Source: an uncultured bacterium
Lineage (GTDB): Bacteria > Actinomycetota > Coriobacteriia > Coriobacteriales > Coriobacteriaceae
NCBI GenBank assembly: GCA_958349055.1
Contig: CATWBO010000005.1
Location: forward strand, 1-64,000
DNA: 64,000 bases
Direction: 5' to 3'
Of this stretch, positions 9,885 through 17,574 are shown piece after piece; the stretch's first letter is position 1, and each line of letters starts with the position of its first letter. Under the pieces are notes generated by a model that saw only the letters and a list, made by a program, of their open reading frames with translations, was not told the origin of the DNA and searched no databases. A program made the translations under genes and the position numbers.

Positions 9885-10787
9885 CTACGAGACGCGCTCG
9901 GGCGCTCCTGCCATGTGAGCGTGTCCTTGCGAGCGAAGGCGCGGGAGCTCGACGGTTGCCACCATCACGCCGGTGAGGATGAGGGCGGCGCCAAAGAAGG
10001 CGATGGGGCTCAGGACCTCGCCGACCAGGAAGAACGAGAAGACGGCGGAGCAGACCGGCTCCAGCGAGAAGGCAAAGCCGGTGGTCTCGGCGGGCACATG
10101 GGGCTGCACGAGCGTCTGGGTGATAAAGCCGTAGGCAGAGCAGATGAGTGCGAGCGCGACGACCACGACGATCTCGTTGGGCGTGCTGGGAAGCGTGAAG
10201 CCGCCAAAGGTGCACGCGGCGATGCCCGAGAACAGGCCGCCAAAGCCCAGCTGCCAAACACCCAAGGCCAGTGGGTCGACTTCTTCGACAAAGCGCTTGG
10301 CTACGATAATGTGGCTGGCATAGATAAAGGCTGAGAGCAACATGATGATCGCGCCGGGATTCAGGCTGGTAAAGTCGGCACCCGAGAGCAGCAGCATACC
10401 GCAGGTGACGATGGCGGTGCCGATAAGCACCTTGCGCTCGGGGGCGCGACGCAGCAGGGCGGCGTTGGCAAACGGCACGATCACGACCGTCAGGCTCTGT
10501 AAAAAGCCGGCGGTGGAGGCGGAGGTAAGGCTGGAGCCCAAGCACATGCAGGTGAGCTCGGTTGCCATGATGGCGCCGATGATGGCGGCGCGAACCATGA
10601 GGTCGCGGTTGATGCGCAGCGCGTGCTTGCGGAAGAGCAGCAGGCAGGCCACAAAGGCGATGATGCAGCGCAGCGCAACGATGCTCGTGGCGTTCATGCT
10701 GTCCATGCTGATCTTCATGAGGGGGTACGAAAAGCCCCATGCGACGGGAACGGAAAATGAGAGCGCGATTGCTTTTTTGCGATCCAT
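9885..10787 (-). CDS. DMT superfamily transporter (EamA domains)
   Basis: A 300-residue protein with ten predicted helices in two EamA repeats and a short hydrophilic C-terminus. EamA proteins export amino acids or related metabolites. AAGGAG lies directly upstream of the ATG. A LysR gene diverges from it across a 158-base gap that holds an inverted repeat. That arrangement usually means the LysR protein controls the exporter. A second DMT/LysR pair of the same layout lies at 49154-51040. The substrate is unknown. Confidence 0.83.
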   Translation of the reverse strand: MDRKKAIALSFSVPVAWGFSYPLMKISMDSMNATSIVALRCIIAFVACLLLFRKHALRINRDLMVRAAIIGAIMATELTCMCLGSSLTSASTAGFLQSLTVVIVPFANAALLRRAPERKVLIGTAIVTCGMLLLSGADFTSLNPGAIIMLLSAFIYASHIIVAKRFVEEVDPLALGVWQLGFGGLFSGIAACTFGGFTLPSTPNEIVVVVALALICSAYGFITQTLVQPHVPAETTGFAFSLEPVCSAVFSFFLVGEVLSPIAFFGAALILTGVMVATVELPRLRSQGHAHMAGAPERVS

Positions 10788-10867
10788 GGGACTCCTTTTG
10801 TTACAGAACGGTTTCGCAAAAAGGATTCTGCTCCCAGATGTGGATGTAGTAAAGCGAATGTATCTTC

Positions 10868-10886
10868 AGTATGATTAAGCAATACT
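10868..10886. promoter_or_regulatory. Candidate LysR operator
   Basis: Inverted repeat AGTAT (10868-10872) and ATACT (10882-10886) in the intergenic region shared by the divergent DMT and LysR genes. It also fits a T-N11-A spacing (10872 to 10884). Binding is inferred. Confidence 0.4.
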
Positions 10887-10945
10887 AATGTAGGTAGAAA
10901 AAGTCCTGGCAAAACGTTTTACGGCTGCATTGATGTGGAGGCACG

Positions 10946-11812
10946 ATGGCATCGCGATATCAGATTGTATGTATGGTGGTCGATTGCGGCAGTCTTAAGG
11001 GCGCGGCCGACGAGCTGGGCTATACGCAAAGTGCGGTGAGCCAGGCCGTCAAGGCGCTCGAGCGCGAGCTGGGTACCACGCTTATCGAGCGCGGTAAGCA
11101 GGGCGTTTCGCTTACGCGCGACGGCAAGCAGTACCTGCCGTATCTGCGACAGATCGTAACTGCCGAGGCCGAGCTTGAGGGCAAGCGCCAGGAATTGCTG
11201 GGGCTCTCCTCGACCGATATTCGTATCGCGACGTTTACTAACGTGAGCCGCACCGTATTGCCGCGCGTGATTCGCGACTTTGGGGCCCTGCATCCTGGCG
11301 TACGCTTTACCCTCAAGCAGGGCGATTACACACGCAACGCCCAGTGGGTGCACGATGGCGTGGTTGACTTTTGCTTTACGGCACGCGGCTTTACCGCAGG
11401 GCTCGAGAAGCGCGTGGTCTATCACGACGAGTTGGTAGCACTGCTGCCGGCCGCGCATCCGCTGGCAGCAAAGGAAAAGGTAACGCTCGCCGACCTGGCG
11501 TCAGAGTCGTTTGTGCTGCTGGATGAGGGCGAACAGAGCCTGGTGCTCGATGCATTCGCGGCGCATGGGCTGTCGCCACACGTGACGAGTGAAGTCACCG
11601 ACGACTACACCATTATGGCGATGGTGGAGGAGGGGTTGGGCGTGAGCATGCTCTACCGTCGTACCGTTGAGGGCATGCAGGCCGATATTCGCGTGCGTCC
11701 CATCGTGCACGCCCCCTCGCGCGACGTGGTGGCAGCTTGGCGCAGCTGGGACACCATGCCTATCGCCACGAGGCGCTTTATCGACTATATGAGCTCTCAT
11801 ATTGTCAATTAA
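10946..11812 (+). CDS. LysR-family transcriptional regulator
   Basis: A 288-residue LysR protein. The N-terminal helix-turn-helix (about 1-60) includes SLKGAADELGYTQSAVSQAVK. It is followed by the linker helix and a periplasmic-binding-like effector domain (about 90-285). GGAGG lies just upstream of the ATG. It diverges from the DMT exporter gene and probably regulates it and itself. Its effector domain resembles that of the LysR protein at 50141 (shared elements include IMAMVE-GLGVS), so the two pairs may derive from duplication. The co-inducer is unknown. Confidence 0.87.
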   Translation: MASRYQIVCMVVDCGSLKGAADELGYTQSAVSQAVKALERELGTTLIERGKQGVSLTRDGKQYLPYLRQIVTAEAELEGKRQELLGLSSTDIRIATFTNVSRTVLPRVIRDFGALHPGVRFTLKQGDYTRNAQWVHDGVVDFCFTARGFTAGLEKRVVYHDELVALLPAAHPLAAKEKVTLADLASESFVLLDEGEQSLVLDAFAAHGLSPHVTSEVTDDYTIMAMVEEGLGVSMLYRRTVEGMQADIRVRPIVHAPSRDVVAAWRSWDTMPIATRRFIDYMSSHIVN

Positions 11813-11839
11813 TGACTGGCGTGACGTTGAGTGCGGTGT

Positions 11840-13222
11840 TTAGCGGGCAGTCGCTTTGGCTTGGGCGGCGCGATAGGTGCGTGCCGGGTGGCAGAGTAGT
11901 ACCGCCACGACCATAAAGAACGCCGTGGTGCCCAAGCTGATGGGGTAGACCATCATGATGTTCGCAAAGGTGCGGAAGTGCGGGAACACGCAGAAGACCC
12001 AATAGAAGCGAATGCCGCAGACGCAGATCATGGTGATGAGGGCGGGCATGAGCGAGATGCCAAAGCCGCGCAGGTAGCCGGACATGTTTTCGTAAAACAT
12101 GCTAAAGGCGTATGCCGGGAAGATCGAGCACACGCGGATATAGCCGATCGAGACGATGTTGGGGTCGCTATTAAACAGCGCTAGGATCTCGCGCCCCAGA
12201 CCGACGATGATAACGATGGTAGTGAGCGCGACGATGCCACCTTCGACCAGGCAGACCTTAAGGGTCTTGGTGCAACGGTCGATTTGGCGGGCACCGTGGT
12301 TTTGCCCCACAAAGGTGGTGCAAGCCTGGCTAAAGCTGTTGAGCAAGTTGTAGCACACGTACTCCAGGCTCATGGCGGCGCTCGATGCCGCCATGACCTC
12401 GGTGCCCAAGCTGTTGATGGCGGACTGGATGATGATGTTGGCGACGGCAAAGACAGCGCTTTGGATGCCGGCGGGCAGGCCGATCTTGACGATGCGCCTG
12501 AGGGCGACGGGGTCGATGGCAAGGTCGCGTGGGGTGACGTGGACGACGGAGTCGGTCTTGAGCAGGCGGATAAAGAGCGTAGCGGCGCTGACGGTGTAGG
12601 CGATGGCGGTGGCGATGGCGACGCCCGCGACGCCCCAGTGGAGTACGGGGACAAAGATGAGGTCCAGGCCAATGTTGAGGACGGTGGACACGGCAAGCGC
12701 CTGCAGCGGCATGCGGGTGATGCCGACGGAGCGGAAGATCGCGGCCTCAAAGTTGTAGAGCAAGATCGAGGGCATGCTGAGCAGAAAGACGCGCAGGTAG
12801 AGCGAGGCGAGCGGCATGGTTTCGGCAGGCACGTTGAGCGCAGCGAGCATGGGCTCGGCAAAGATCTCGCCCAGAGCGATGACGACAAAGCCCACAAGTG
12901 CCATAAGAATCGAGGTATGGACGGCGCGTTTGACCATGTCCTGGTCGTTGCGGCCGATGGCGTTGGCGATGACCACGTTGGAGCCAAGCGACATGCCGAT
13001 AAACAGGTTGAGCATAAGACTGGTAAGCGGAACATTGGAGCCGACCGCCGCCATGGCGAGGGTTCCCTGGTCGCCCGAGAAGTTACCGATGATGACGGTG
13101 GCGATGAGGTTCGACAGCTGCTCCAAGATGCTCGTGGCGGCTACGGGGAAGGCGAACAGGGGAATATTGCGCCACAGCGAGCCGGTGGTCATGTCAATGT
13201 GCTTAGATACGGTGTCAGCCAT
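11840..13222 (-). CDS. MATE family efflux transporter
   Basis: A 460-residue membrane protein with twelve predicted helices in two homologous halves, the standard MATE size. The start LWRNIPLFAFPVAATSILEQL and the first-half segment VGNFSG/AAVGSN-like (VIIGNFSGDQGTLAMAAVGSN region) are typical of NorM/DinF-like proteins. MATE pumps exchange Na+ or H+ for cationic drugs or metabolites. The substrate is unknown. A single gene, ending 28 bases from the LysR stop; the two genes converge without a strong terminator between them. Confidence 0.88.
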   Translation of the reverse strand: MADTVSKHIDMTTGSLWRNIPLFAFPVAATSILEQLSNLIATVIIGNFSGDQGTLAMAAVGSNVPLTSLMLNLFIGMSLGSNVVIANAIGRNDQDMVKRAVHTSILMALVGFVVIALGEIFAEPMLAALNVPAETMPLASLYLRVFLLSMPSILLYNFEAAIFRSVGITRMPLQALAVSTVLNIGLDLIFVPVLHWGVAGVAIATAIAYTVSAATLFIRLLKTDSVVHVTPRDLAIDPVALRRIVKIGLPAGIQSAVFAVANIIIQSAINSLGTEVMAASSAAMSLEYVCYNLLNSFSQACTTFVGQNHGARQIDRCTKTLKVCLVEGGIVALTTIVIIVGLGREILALFNSDPNIVSIGYIRVCSIFPAYAFSMFYENMSGYLRGFGISLMPALITMICVCGIRFYWVFCVFPHFRTFANIMMVYPISLGTTAFFMVVAVLLCHPARTYRAAQAKATAR

Positions 13223-13292
13223 GCGCTCTCAATCTCTAATATGCTTTTCCGTGCTTATTTGCGCAGACGATGATACTCCTAATGCAACCGGT

Positions 13293-13321
13293 CGGCACTT
13301 AGGGACGTTCCTTTTCTGCCG
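13293..13321. repeat. GGGAC-core palindromic repeat (CGGCA arms)
   Basis: Arms CGGCA (13293-13297) and TGCCG (13317-13321) enclose AGGGACGTTCC. A related GGGGACACTCCTTG follows at 13327-13340. It belongs to the family of intergenic palindromes scattered over this window; a partial copy in the other orientation is at 54-77. Confidence 0.6.
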
Positions 13322-13413
13322 GCAGCTGGGGACACTCCTTGTCTCTTCTATGACTAGGTGGGGAAGGCGTGCGACAATGGTGGGCGTTGTGTTGTTCGCG
13401 CTAAGGAGTTGCC

Positions 13414-14226
13414 ATGTTGTTGTGTCCCGTTTGCCATGAGCCGTTGGTGGACGACGAGCGCGGTGCTGCATGTGCGGGCGGACATCGGTTTGATCGTGCG
13501 CGCGAGGGCTACCTGTACCTGTTGCGCTCGTCCAAGAGCGGCGACTCCATGGGCGATCCCAAGTCGCAGGCGCGCAGCCGTCGTGACTTTCTGAATCGCG
13601 ACTACTATGCGCCGTTGCGCGATGCGATGGTCGAGTTGGTGCGCGATCGAGCGGCTGAGCGCGGGGCGTCTACGGGCAAGTCGCTGAACTTGCTCGACAT
13701 CTGCTGTGGCGAGGGCTACTACACAAGTGCCATGGGCTCGGTGCCGAACGTTGATGCCTACGGGTTTGACCTGGGCAAGGAAATGGTGCGCCTGGCTGCC
13801 AAGCGAGGCGGCGCGACGTATTTCGTCGCCAACATGAAGGACATCCCCGTGGCGGATGGCTCGTTCGACATGGTGACCGAGCTTTTTGCTCCCTTTAACG
13901 AGCGCGAGTTTGCCCGCGTGCTGGCGCCCGAGGGCTCGCTCTACACCGTGATCCCGGGTGCGCGCCATCTCTTTGGGCTCAAGGAAGTGCTCTACGACAC
14001 TCCGTACCTCAACGACGAAAAACTGCCGCATACCGCCGAGCTTGAGCTCGTAGGCACACAGCGCGTGACGGCGTCGATCACCCTCCAGACGCAGGCGGAC
14101 ATCGAGGCCGTATTCCAGATGACGCCGTACTACTACCGCACGCGTCCGGCGGACAAAGAGCGCCTGGCAAACCTCGATACCCTCCAAACGGACATCGACT
14201 TCATCATCGCCGAGTACCGCCACTAA
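13414..14226 (+). CDS. 23S rRNA (guanine-N1)-methyltransferase, RlmA family
   Basis: A 270-residue methyltransferase. An N-terminal zinc site is made by Cys4, Cys7, Cys20 and His24, followed by FDRAREGYLYLL, the RlmA signature. The SAM motif is LLDICCGEGYY near residue 95. The family modifies G745 or G748 in helix 35 of 23S rRNA; RlmA(II)/TlrB-type enzymes in Gram-positives can affect macrolide response. Which guanine is targeted is not readable. AAGGAG is well placed before the ATG. The gene ends at a palindromic repeat and a terminator. Confidence 0.85.
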   Translation: MLLCPVCHEPLVDDERGAACAGGHRFDRAREGYLYLLRSSKSGDSMGDPKSQARSRRDFLNRDYYAPLRDAMVELVRDRAAERGASTGKSLNLLDICCGEGYYTSAMGSVPNVDAYGFDLGKEMVRLAAKRGGATYFVANMKDIPVADGSFDMVTELFAPFNEREFARVLAPEGSLYTVIPGARHLFGLKEVLYDTPYLNDEKLPHTAELELVGTQRVTASITLQTQADIEAVFQMTPYYYRTRPADKERLANLDTLQTDIDFIIAEYRH

Positions 14227-14259
14227 CTGCCAAAAAGGGACAGGTTTATTTTGACAGGT
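14227..14259. repeat. GGGAC-core palindromic repeat (CTGCC arms)
   Basis: Directly after the rlmA stop, ACTGCCAAAAAGGGACAGG leads into TTTATTTTGACAGGT. The arms are CTGCCAAAA and TTTTGaCAG, with one mismatch. The sequence matches the paired copies at 35961-36062. Confidence 0.7.
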
Positions 14260-14277
14260 TTTATCCGGGCAAACGTA

Positions 14278-14311
14278 AAGGGCCGACCGCGTTGCTGCGC
14301 GATCGACCCTT
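14278..14311. terminator. Terminator hairpin between convergent genes
   Basis: A 14-position stem (14278-14291 with 14298-14311) with two mismatches and a six-base loop lies between rlmA and the convergent membrane protein gene. Confidence 0.7.
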
Positions 14312-14347
14312 CTTGTTGCTTGTTGTAAGGGATATGAGAACTGGTGC

Positions 14348-14749
14348 CTACAGGCGATCCTTGTTCTCGGCCTTAACTTCGTGTGCCTGCTGAACAAAGA
14401 ACAGGTCGTACACCACGATGACAAAGGCGCCATAGTTGATGGCGTCGCCGCCGAGTGCGGGAAGCGTGAGCACCGCCTGGGCAAGCGTGGCGACCGCGGC
14501 AACGATACCAAGTTTAAACGCGCCGTCCACCTGCGAAGGTTTGTTGGCACCCTTAATGCCCGCGACACCTGCGGCAAGGTCGACAAGGCCCTTGGCGATA
14601 ATGATGACGGCGGCAAGCATGGCGTTCGGTCCATAGGTGGATTCGAGCTTGCCGGTCGCGATGCCGGCGATTCCGATAACGAGGCTGGCGATGCCCAGAA
14701 CAAAATAGATCAGGGCAAGGATTTTGAGTGTCTTGCGAGCGGCGCTCAT
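14348..14749 (-). CDS. Small four-helix membrane protein, function unknown
   Basis: A 133-residue protein with four hydrophobic helices and a short charged C-terminus. It has the look of the DUF4064/DUF308-type small membrane proteins seen in gut actinobacteria, but no decisive motif is visible. The start at 14749 is preceded by AAGGAC; upstream in-frame codons to 15010 read through non-hydrophobic, low-quality sequence and lack a ribosome site. It stands alone and converges with rlmA. No function can be assigned. Confidence 0.65.
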   Translation of the reverse strand: MSAARKTLKILALIYFVLGIASLVIGIAGIATGKLESTYGPNAMLAAVIIIAKGLVDLAAGVAGIKGANKPSQVDGAFKLGIVAAVATLAQAVLTLPALGGDAINYGAFVIVVYDLFFVQQAHEVKAENKDRL

Positions 14750-14976
14750 GGTACGTCCTTTCGATGCGGGCGCGGTTAATCTGGCGCGCCCCATGTGCTG
14801 CACATATGGTGAAGCACATTGTAGTTCAACGGGGCGATGCGTGCGTTTGAAAGCGCTTCTTGCCGGCGCCACCAACCTTTCAAAAAGGAAAGCTGGGCGT
14901 AAGCCAAATCGATGGCAGCGTATGCGCGGCGCTGCGATGATGGGGCCATGGTAAGGGCTGGACCGAAGGAGGAGCC

Positions 14977-15120
14977 ATGATGTACGGAGTAGAGCAGACG
15001 CGCGAGCCACGGTCGTTGGGAAGGCGTATGAGTGATTCTGTGATCGCTGCCGTGTGCACGGGATTGATGGCGGTGCTTTGCATTGGAATGCTGTGGACTA
15101 TGTCGCATGTGGGACAATAA
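14977..15120 (+). CDS. Small single-span membrane protein (47 aa), unknown
   Basis: A short open frame with a very strong ribosome site (GAAGGAGGAGCC before ATGATG). It encodes 47 residues: a charged N-terminal part with four Arg, then one hydrophobic helix (about residues 21-43, VIAAVCTGLMAVLCIGMLW) and a short end. The pattern is that of a real small membrane protein with cytoplasmic N-terminus. It precedes rsmJ by about 60 bases and may share its transcript. No family is recognised. Confidence 0.55.
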   Translation: MMYGVEQTREPRSLGRRMSDSVIAAVCTGLMAVLCIGMLWTMSHVGQ

Positions 15121-15183
15121 CGGACGGTTGGGTGCCGACATGAATGGCGCCCACGTATTCGTTTTGTTTGCTAAGGAGTGCCC

Positions 15184-15900
15184 ATGGGCGTCGTCGATCC
15201 CTTTTCTGTTGCGCAGGCGGCAGGGCTTGAGTTAACCAGGACACCCGAGGGCCTCACGCTCACCGATGGCACGATGGAGCTGCGCGCCGATTTTACCCGC
15301 ATGCTTCCGCGACTCAAGCAGGGCCGCCTGCAGCAGGAGTTGCTGGTGAAGGCCGCACGCACGAAAGGTATTGAACATCCGTGGGCAATCGATGCGACGG
15401 CAGGTTTTGGCGAGGATTCGCTGCTGTTGGCCGCCGCGGGCTTTGCGGTCGATTTGTATGAGCAGGACCGTGTAATCGCGGCGCTGCTCCAGGATGCCTT
15501 GGACCGCGCGGCAGATGATCCTGCGCTTGCGGATGCCGTGGCGCGCATGCGCCTGCACGCGGGCGAGGACAGCATTGCCGGTCTTCACCAGACCGCCGCT
15601 TCGATTGAGCAAGGCGAGCTCGCCGCACCCGATGTGGTATATCTAGACCCCATGTTTCCCGAGCGCACCAAGAGCGCGGCGGTCAAAAAGAAGTTTCAGT
15701 TGCTGCATCATTTGGAGCAGCCGTGCGCCGACGAGGAGACGTTGGTCGAGGCCGCACTTGCCGTGCATCCGCGTAAAGTCGTTATTAAACGACCGGTGAA
15801 GGGCCCGTTGCTTGCCGGTATGAAGCCGAGCTATCAACTAGCGGGTAAGGCCGTTCGCTACGACGTTTTGGTGCCGCCGCGTCCGTCATCTGCCGAGTAG
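15184..15900 (+). CDS. rsmJ: 16S rRNA methyltransferase RsmJ-like
   Basis: A 238-residue methyltransferase of the RsmJ family, which methylates N2 of G1516 in 16S rRNA. It shows the SAM region DATAGFGEDSLLLA near residue 65 and the family-specific YLDPMFPERTKSAAVKKK near 155, equivalent to the DPMYPxRxKSAxVKK signature. AAGGAG at 15173-15178 fixes the ATG at 15184; an in-frame GTG at 15178 overlaps that ribosome site. This family is best known in proteobacteria, so its presence here is a little unusual. Confidence 0.85.
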   Translation: MGVVDPFSVAQAAGLELTRTPEGLTLTDGTMELRADFTRMLPRLKQGRLQQELLVKAARTKGIEHPWAIDATAGFGEDSLLLAAAGFAVDLYEQDRVIAALLQDALDRAADDPALADAVARMRLHAGEDSIAGLHQTAASIEQGELAAPDVVYLDPMFPERTKSAAVKKKFQLLHHLEQPCADEETLVEAALAVHPRKVVIKRPVKGPLLAGMKPSYQLAGKAVRYDVLVPPRPSSAE

Positions 15901-15926
15901 CGCTCAACGCGAGGGCGCAGCGCGAT

Positions 15927-16223
15927 CTATTTCCAAGGATGCGACGTCAAGTGCCAGCCGCCGCAGTACTCGCATTTATAGCAGGCTAAACCGCGGCGCC
16001 CACGATTCTCGCAATCGGCCATAACGGCTTCGGCCTCGACGCGCGTGTCGTAGCGGTTCTTGCGCTCGCACGACTTGTAGCGCCAGGCCTCGTCGCGCTC
16101 GGCATCCAGGGCGTCGCGACGATCGCCTTCGCGCGCAAACAGGTCGCTCATATCGCCGCCGGTGGCAGCGCCCAAAAACTCGCTTTTGGCCTTTGACCAG
16201 GCGGCACGCTTTTTGCTTCCCAT
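15927..16223 (-). CDS. Small zinc-finger-like protein
   Basis: A 98-residue, highly charged protein. The C-terminal part reads ACYKCEYCGGWHLTS, a knuckle with CxxC and a following His that probably binds zinc. Another Cys pair lies in the middle (SCERKNRY and MADCENRG). The arrangement KxRY...A...CxxCGGWHLT is seen in small proteins of phages and actinobacteria of unknown role. GAGAGGGG precedes the ATG at a slightly long spacing. It converges on rsmJ with only 26 bases between stops. Confidence 0.6.
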   Translation of the reverse strand: MGSKKRAAWSKAKSEFLGAATGGDMSDLFAREGDRRDALDAERDEAWRYKSCERKNRYDTRVEAEAVMADCENRGRRGLACYKCEYCGGWHLTSHPWK

Positions 16224-16300
16224 CCGCTTCGCGCCCCTCTCTAAACGCTGGTATCATTGCTCAATCAAAGTGATACCAATAAACGTGAGGTCGCCGCGCG

Positions 16301-16789
16301 ATGATCAGAAAAACCCTCGATACCGACATTCCCGCCGTCATGGCTATCTACGACGTCGCCCGCGCTTTTATGCGCGAGCATGGCAATGCTACGCAGTGGC
16401 CGGTAGGCACGCCCTCGGCCGAGCAGCTCAAAAGCGATATCGCTGCGGGCGGTAGCTATGTATGTGAGGAGGACGGTCGCGTGGTGGCGACGTTCGCCTT
16501 TTTGCCGGGCCCGGACAGTTCCTATGATGTGATCGAGGACGGTCAATGGCGCAGCGAAATTCCGTATGCCGTGCTGCATCGCGTGGCATCCGACGGCACC
16601 GTGCACGGTATCGCGGCAGCGATGTTTGCCTTTGCCAAGGAACGCGCCGACCATCTGCGTATCGACACGCACGAGGACAACTTGCCCATGCAGGGCGCCA
16701 TCGCCAAGGCCGGGTTTAAGCGCGCCGGTATCGTATATGTGTCGGACGGTACGGCGCGTGTCGCGTTCGATTGGCTGCGCGAGGCGTAA
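16301..16789 (+). CDS. GNAT family N-acetyltransferase
   Basis: A 162-residue protein with the GNAT fold. It starts IRKTLDTDIPAVMAIYDVAR (strand 1 and helix 1 of the fold), has the central strand VVATFAFLPGPDSS, and ends with the conserved H-ED-NLPMQ--I-K-GF pattern (THEDNLPMQGAIAKAGFKR, about 124-142). The acetyl-CoA pyrophosphate loop is reduced (GTVHGIAAAMF). The acceptor substrate is unknown. It is a single gene followed by a strong terminator. Confidence 0.8.
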   Translation: MIRKTLDTDIPAVMAIYDVARAFMREHGNATQWPVGTPSAEQLKSDIAAGGSYVCEEDGRVVATFAFLPGPDSSYDVIEDGQWRSEIPYAVLHRVASDGTVHGIAAAMFAFAKERADHLRIDTHEDNLPMQGAIAKAGFKRAGIVYVSDGTARVAFDWLREA

Positions 16790-16823
16790 GAGCGGGGACG
16801 CGTGTCAACACTCCATCTAAATG

Positions 16824-16849
16824 AAAATGGCCCCGGGTGGGGCCATTTT
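16824..16849. terminator. Bidirectional terminator hairpin
   Basis: An 11-bp stem (16824-16834 with 16839-16849) with a GGGT loop, A run before and T run after, between the GNAT gene and the convergent mscL. Confidence 0.88.
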
Positions 16850-16903
16850 TGGTAAAACGCGTCGTCTGGGGCATTCGCCGCTCGGGGCGTTGCGCCTTCG
16901 CGG

Positions 16904-17329
16904 CTACTTCTTGGGCAGCTCACTTCCGCAGTGACAACACTTGGTCGCGCCCTCGTGGACCTCCTCCAGGCAATACGGGCAGACGGGCGCCGGCGCGGCT
17001 TCCTCGGCGGCGGCGCCGGCAAGCCTGTCGCCAATCTCCTGTGCTTTGTTGAAAGCCTTGACGATGGCAAAGACGATCGCCGCCACAATCAAAAAGTTGA
17101 TGCACGCGCCGATGAACGCGCCAAAGTCGATATTGGTGCCCGGCACCACCAGCCCTGAGATCTCGGTGGCGCTGCCGCCGGCAATCACGGAGATAAGCGG
17201 GTTGATGATGTTGTCGGTAAGCGAGGTCACGATGGCGGTGAAAGCGCCGCCGATAATCACGCCGACAGCCATGTCCATCACGTTGCCGCGATTGATGAAT
17301 TCCTTGAACTCGTTGAGCAATGCCTTCAT
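16904..17329 (-). CDS. mscL: Large-conductance mechanosensitive channel with C-terminal zinc ribbon
   Basis: A 141-residue MscL. The N-terminal amphipathic helix FKEFINRGNVMDMAVGVIIG (about 8-27) and first pore helix are canonical. The second helix is at about 70-93 (INFLIVAAIVFAIVKAFNK). MscL opens at high membrane tension and protects from hypo-osmotic shock. An extra CPYC...CCHCG zinc ribbon (about 116-137) replaces the usual short helical bundle end. The start at 17329 has GGAGCC upstream and matches the family N-terminus; upstream codons to 17416 are not MscL-like. Confidence 0.9.
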   Translation of the reverse strand: MKALLNEFKEFINRGNVMDMAVGVIIGGAFTAIVTSLTDNIINPLISVIAGGSATEISGLVVPGTNIDFGAFIGACINFLIVAAIVFAIVKAFNKAQEIGDRLAGAAAEEAAPAPVCPYCLEEVHEGATKCCHCGSELPKK

Positions 17330-17574
17330 GGTGGCTCCTCGCAGTTGTGGGGCTCGCGTTGTTACTGCCCCAGATGAGCCCGGACAGACAAAAAGGGGAG
17401 GTGCCGGCTTTCGCAAGGCGCGAACCTACGAAAATCGCTGCGCGGCAACGCGGGGCGATGAGCTCGGTCGGGGGATAGGGCCCGCTTCGCCCGCCGGCCC
17501 GTAAATTGTATCATCCAGTGTGGAACGAGGATGCCCGTTGCCGCGTGCGATGGGCTTGCAATAAGAGGAGAGCC

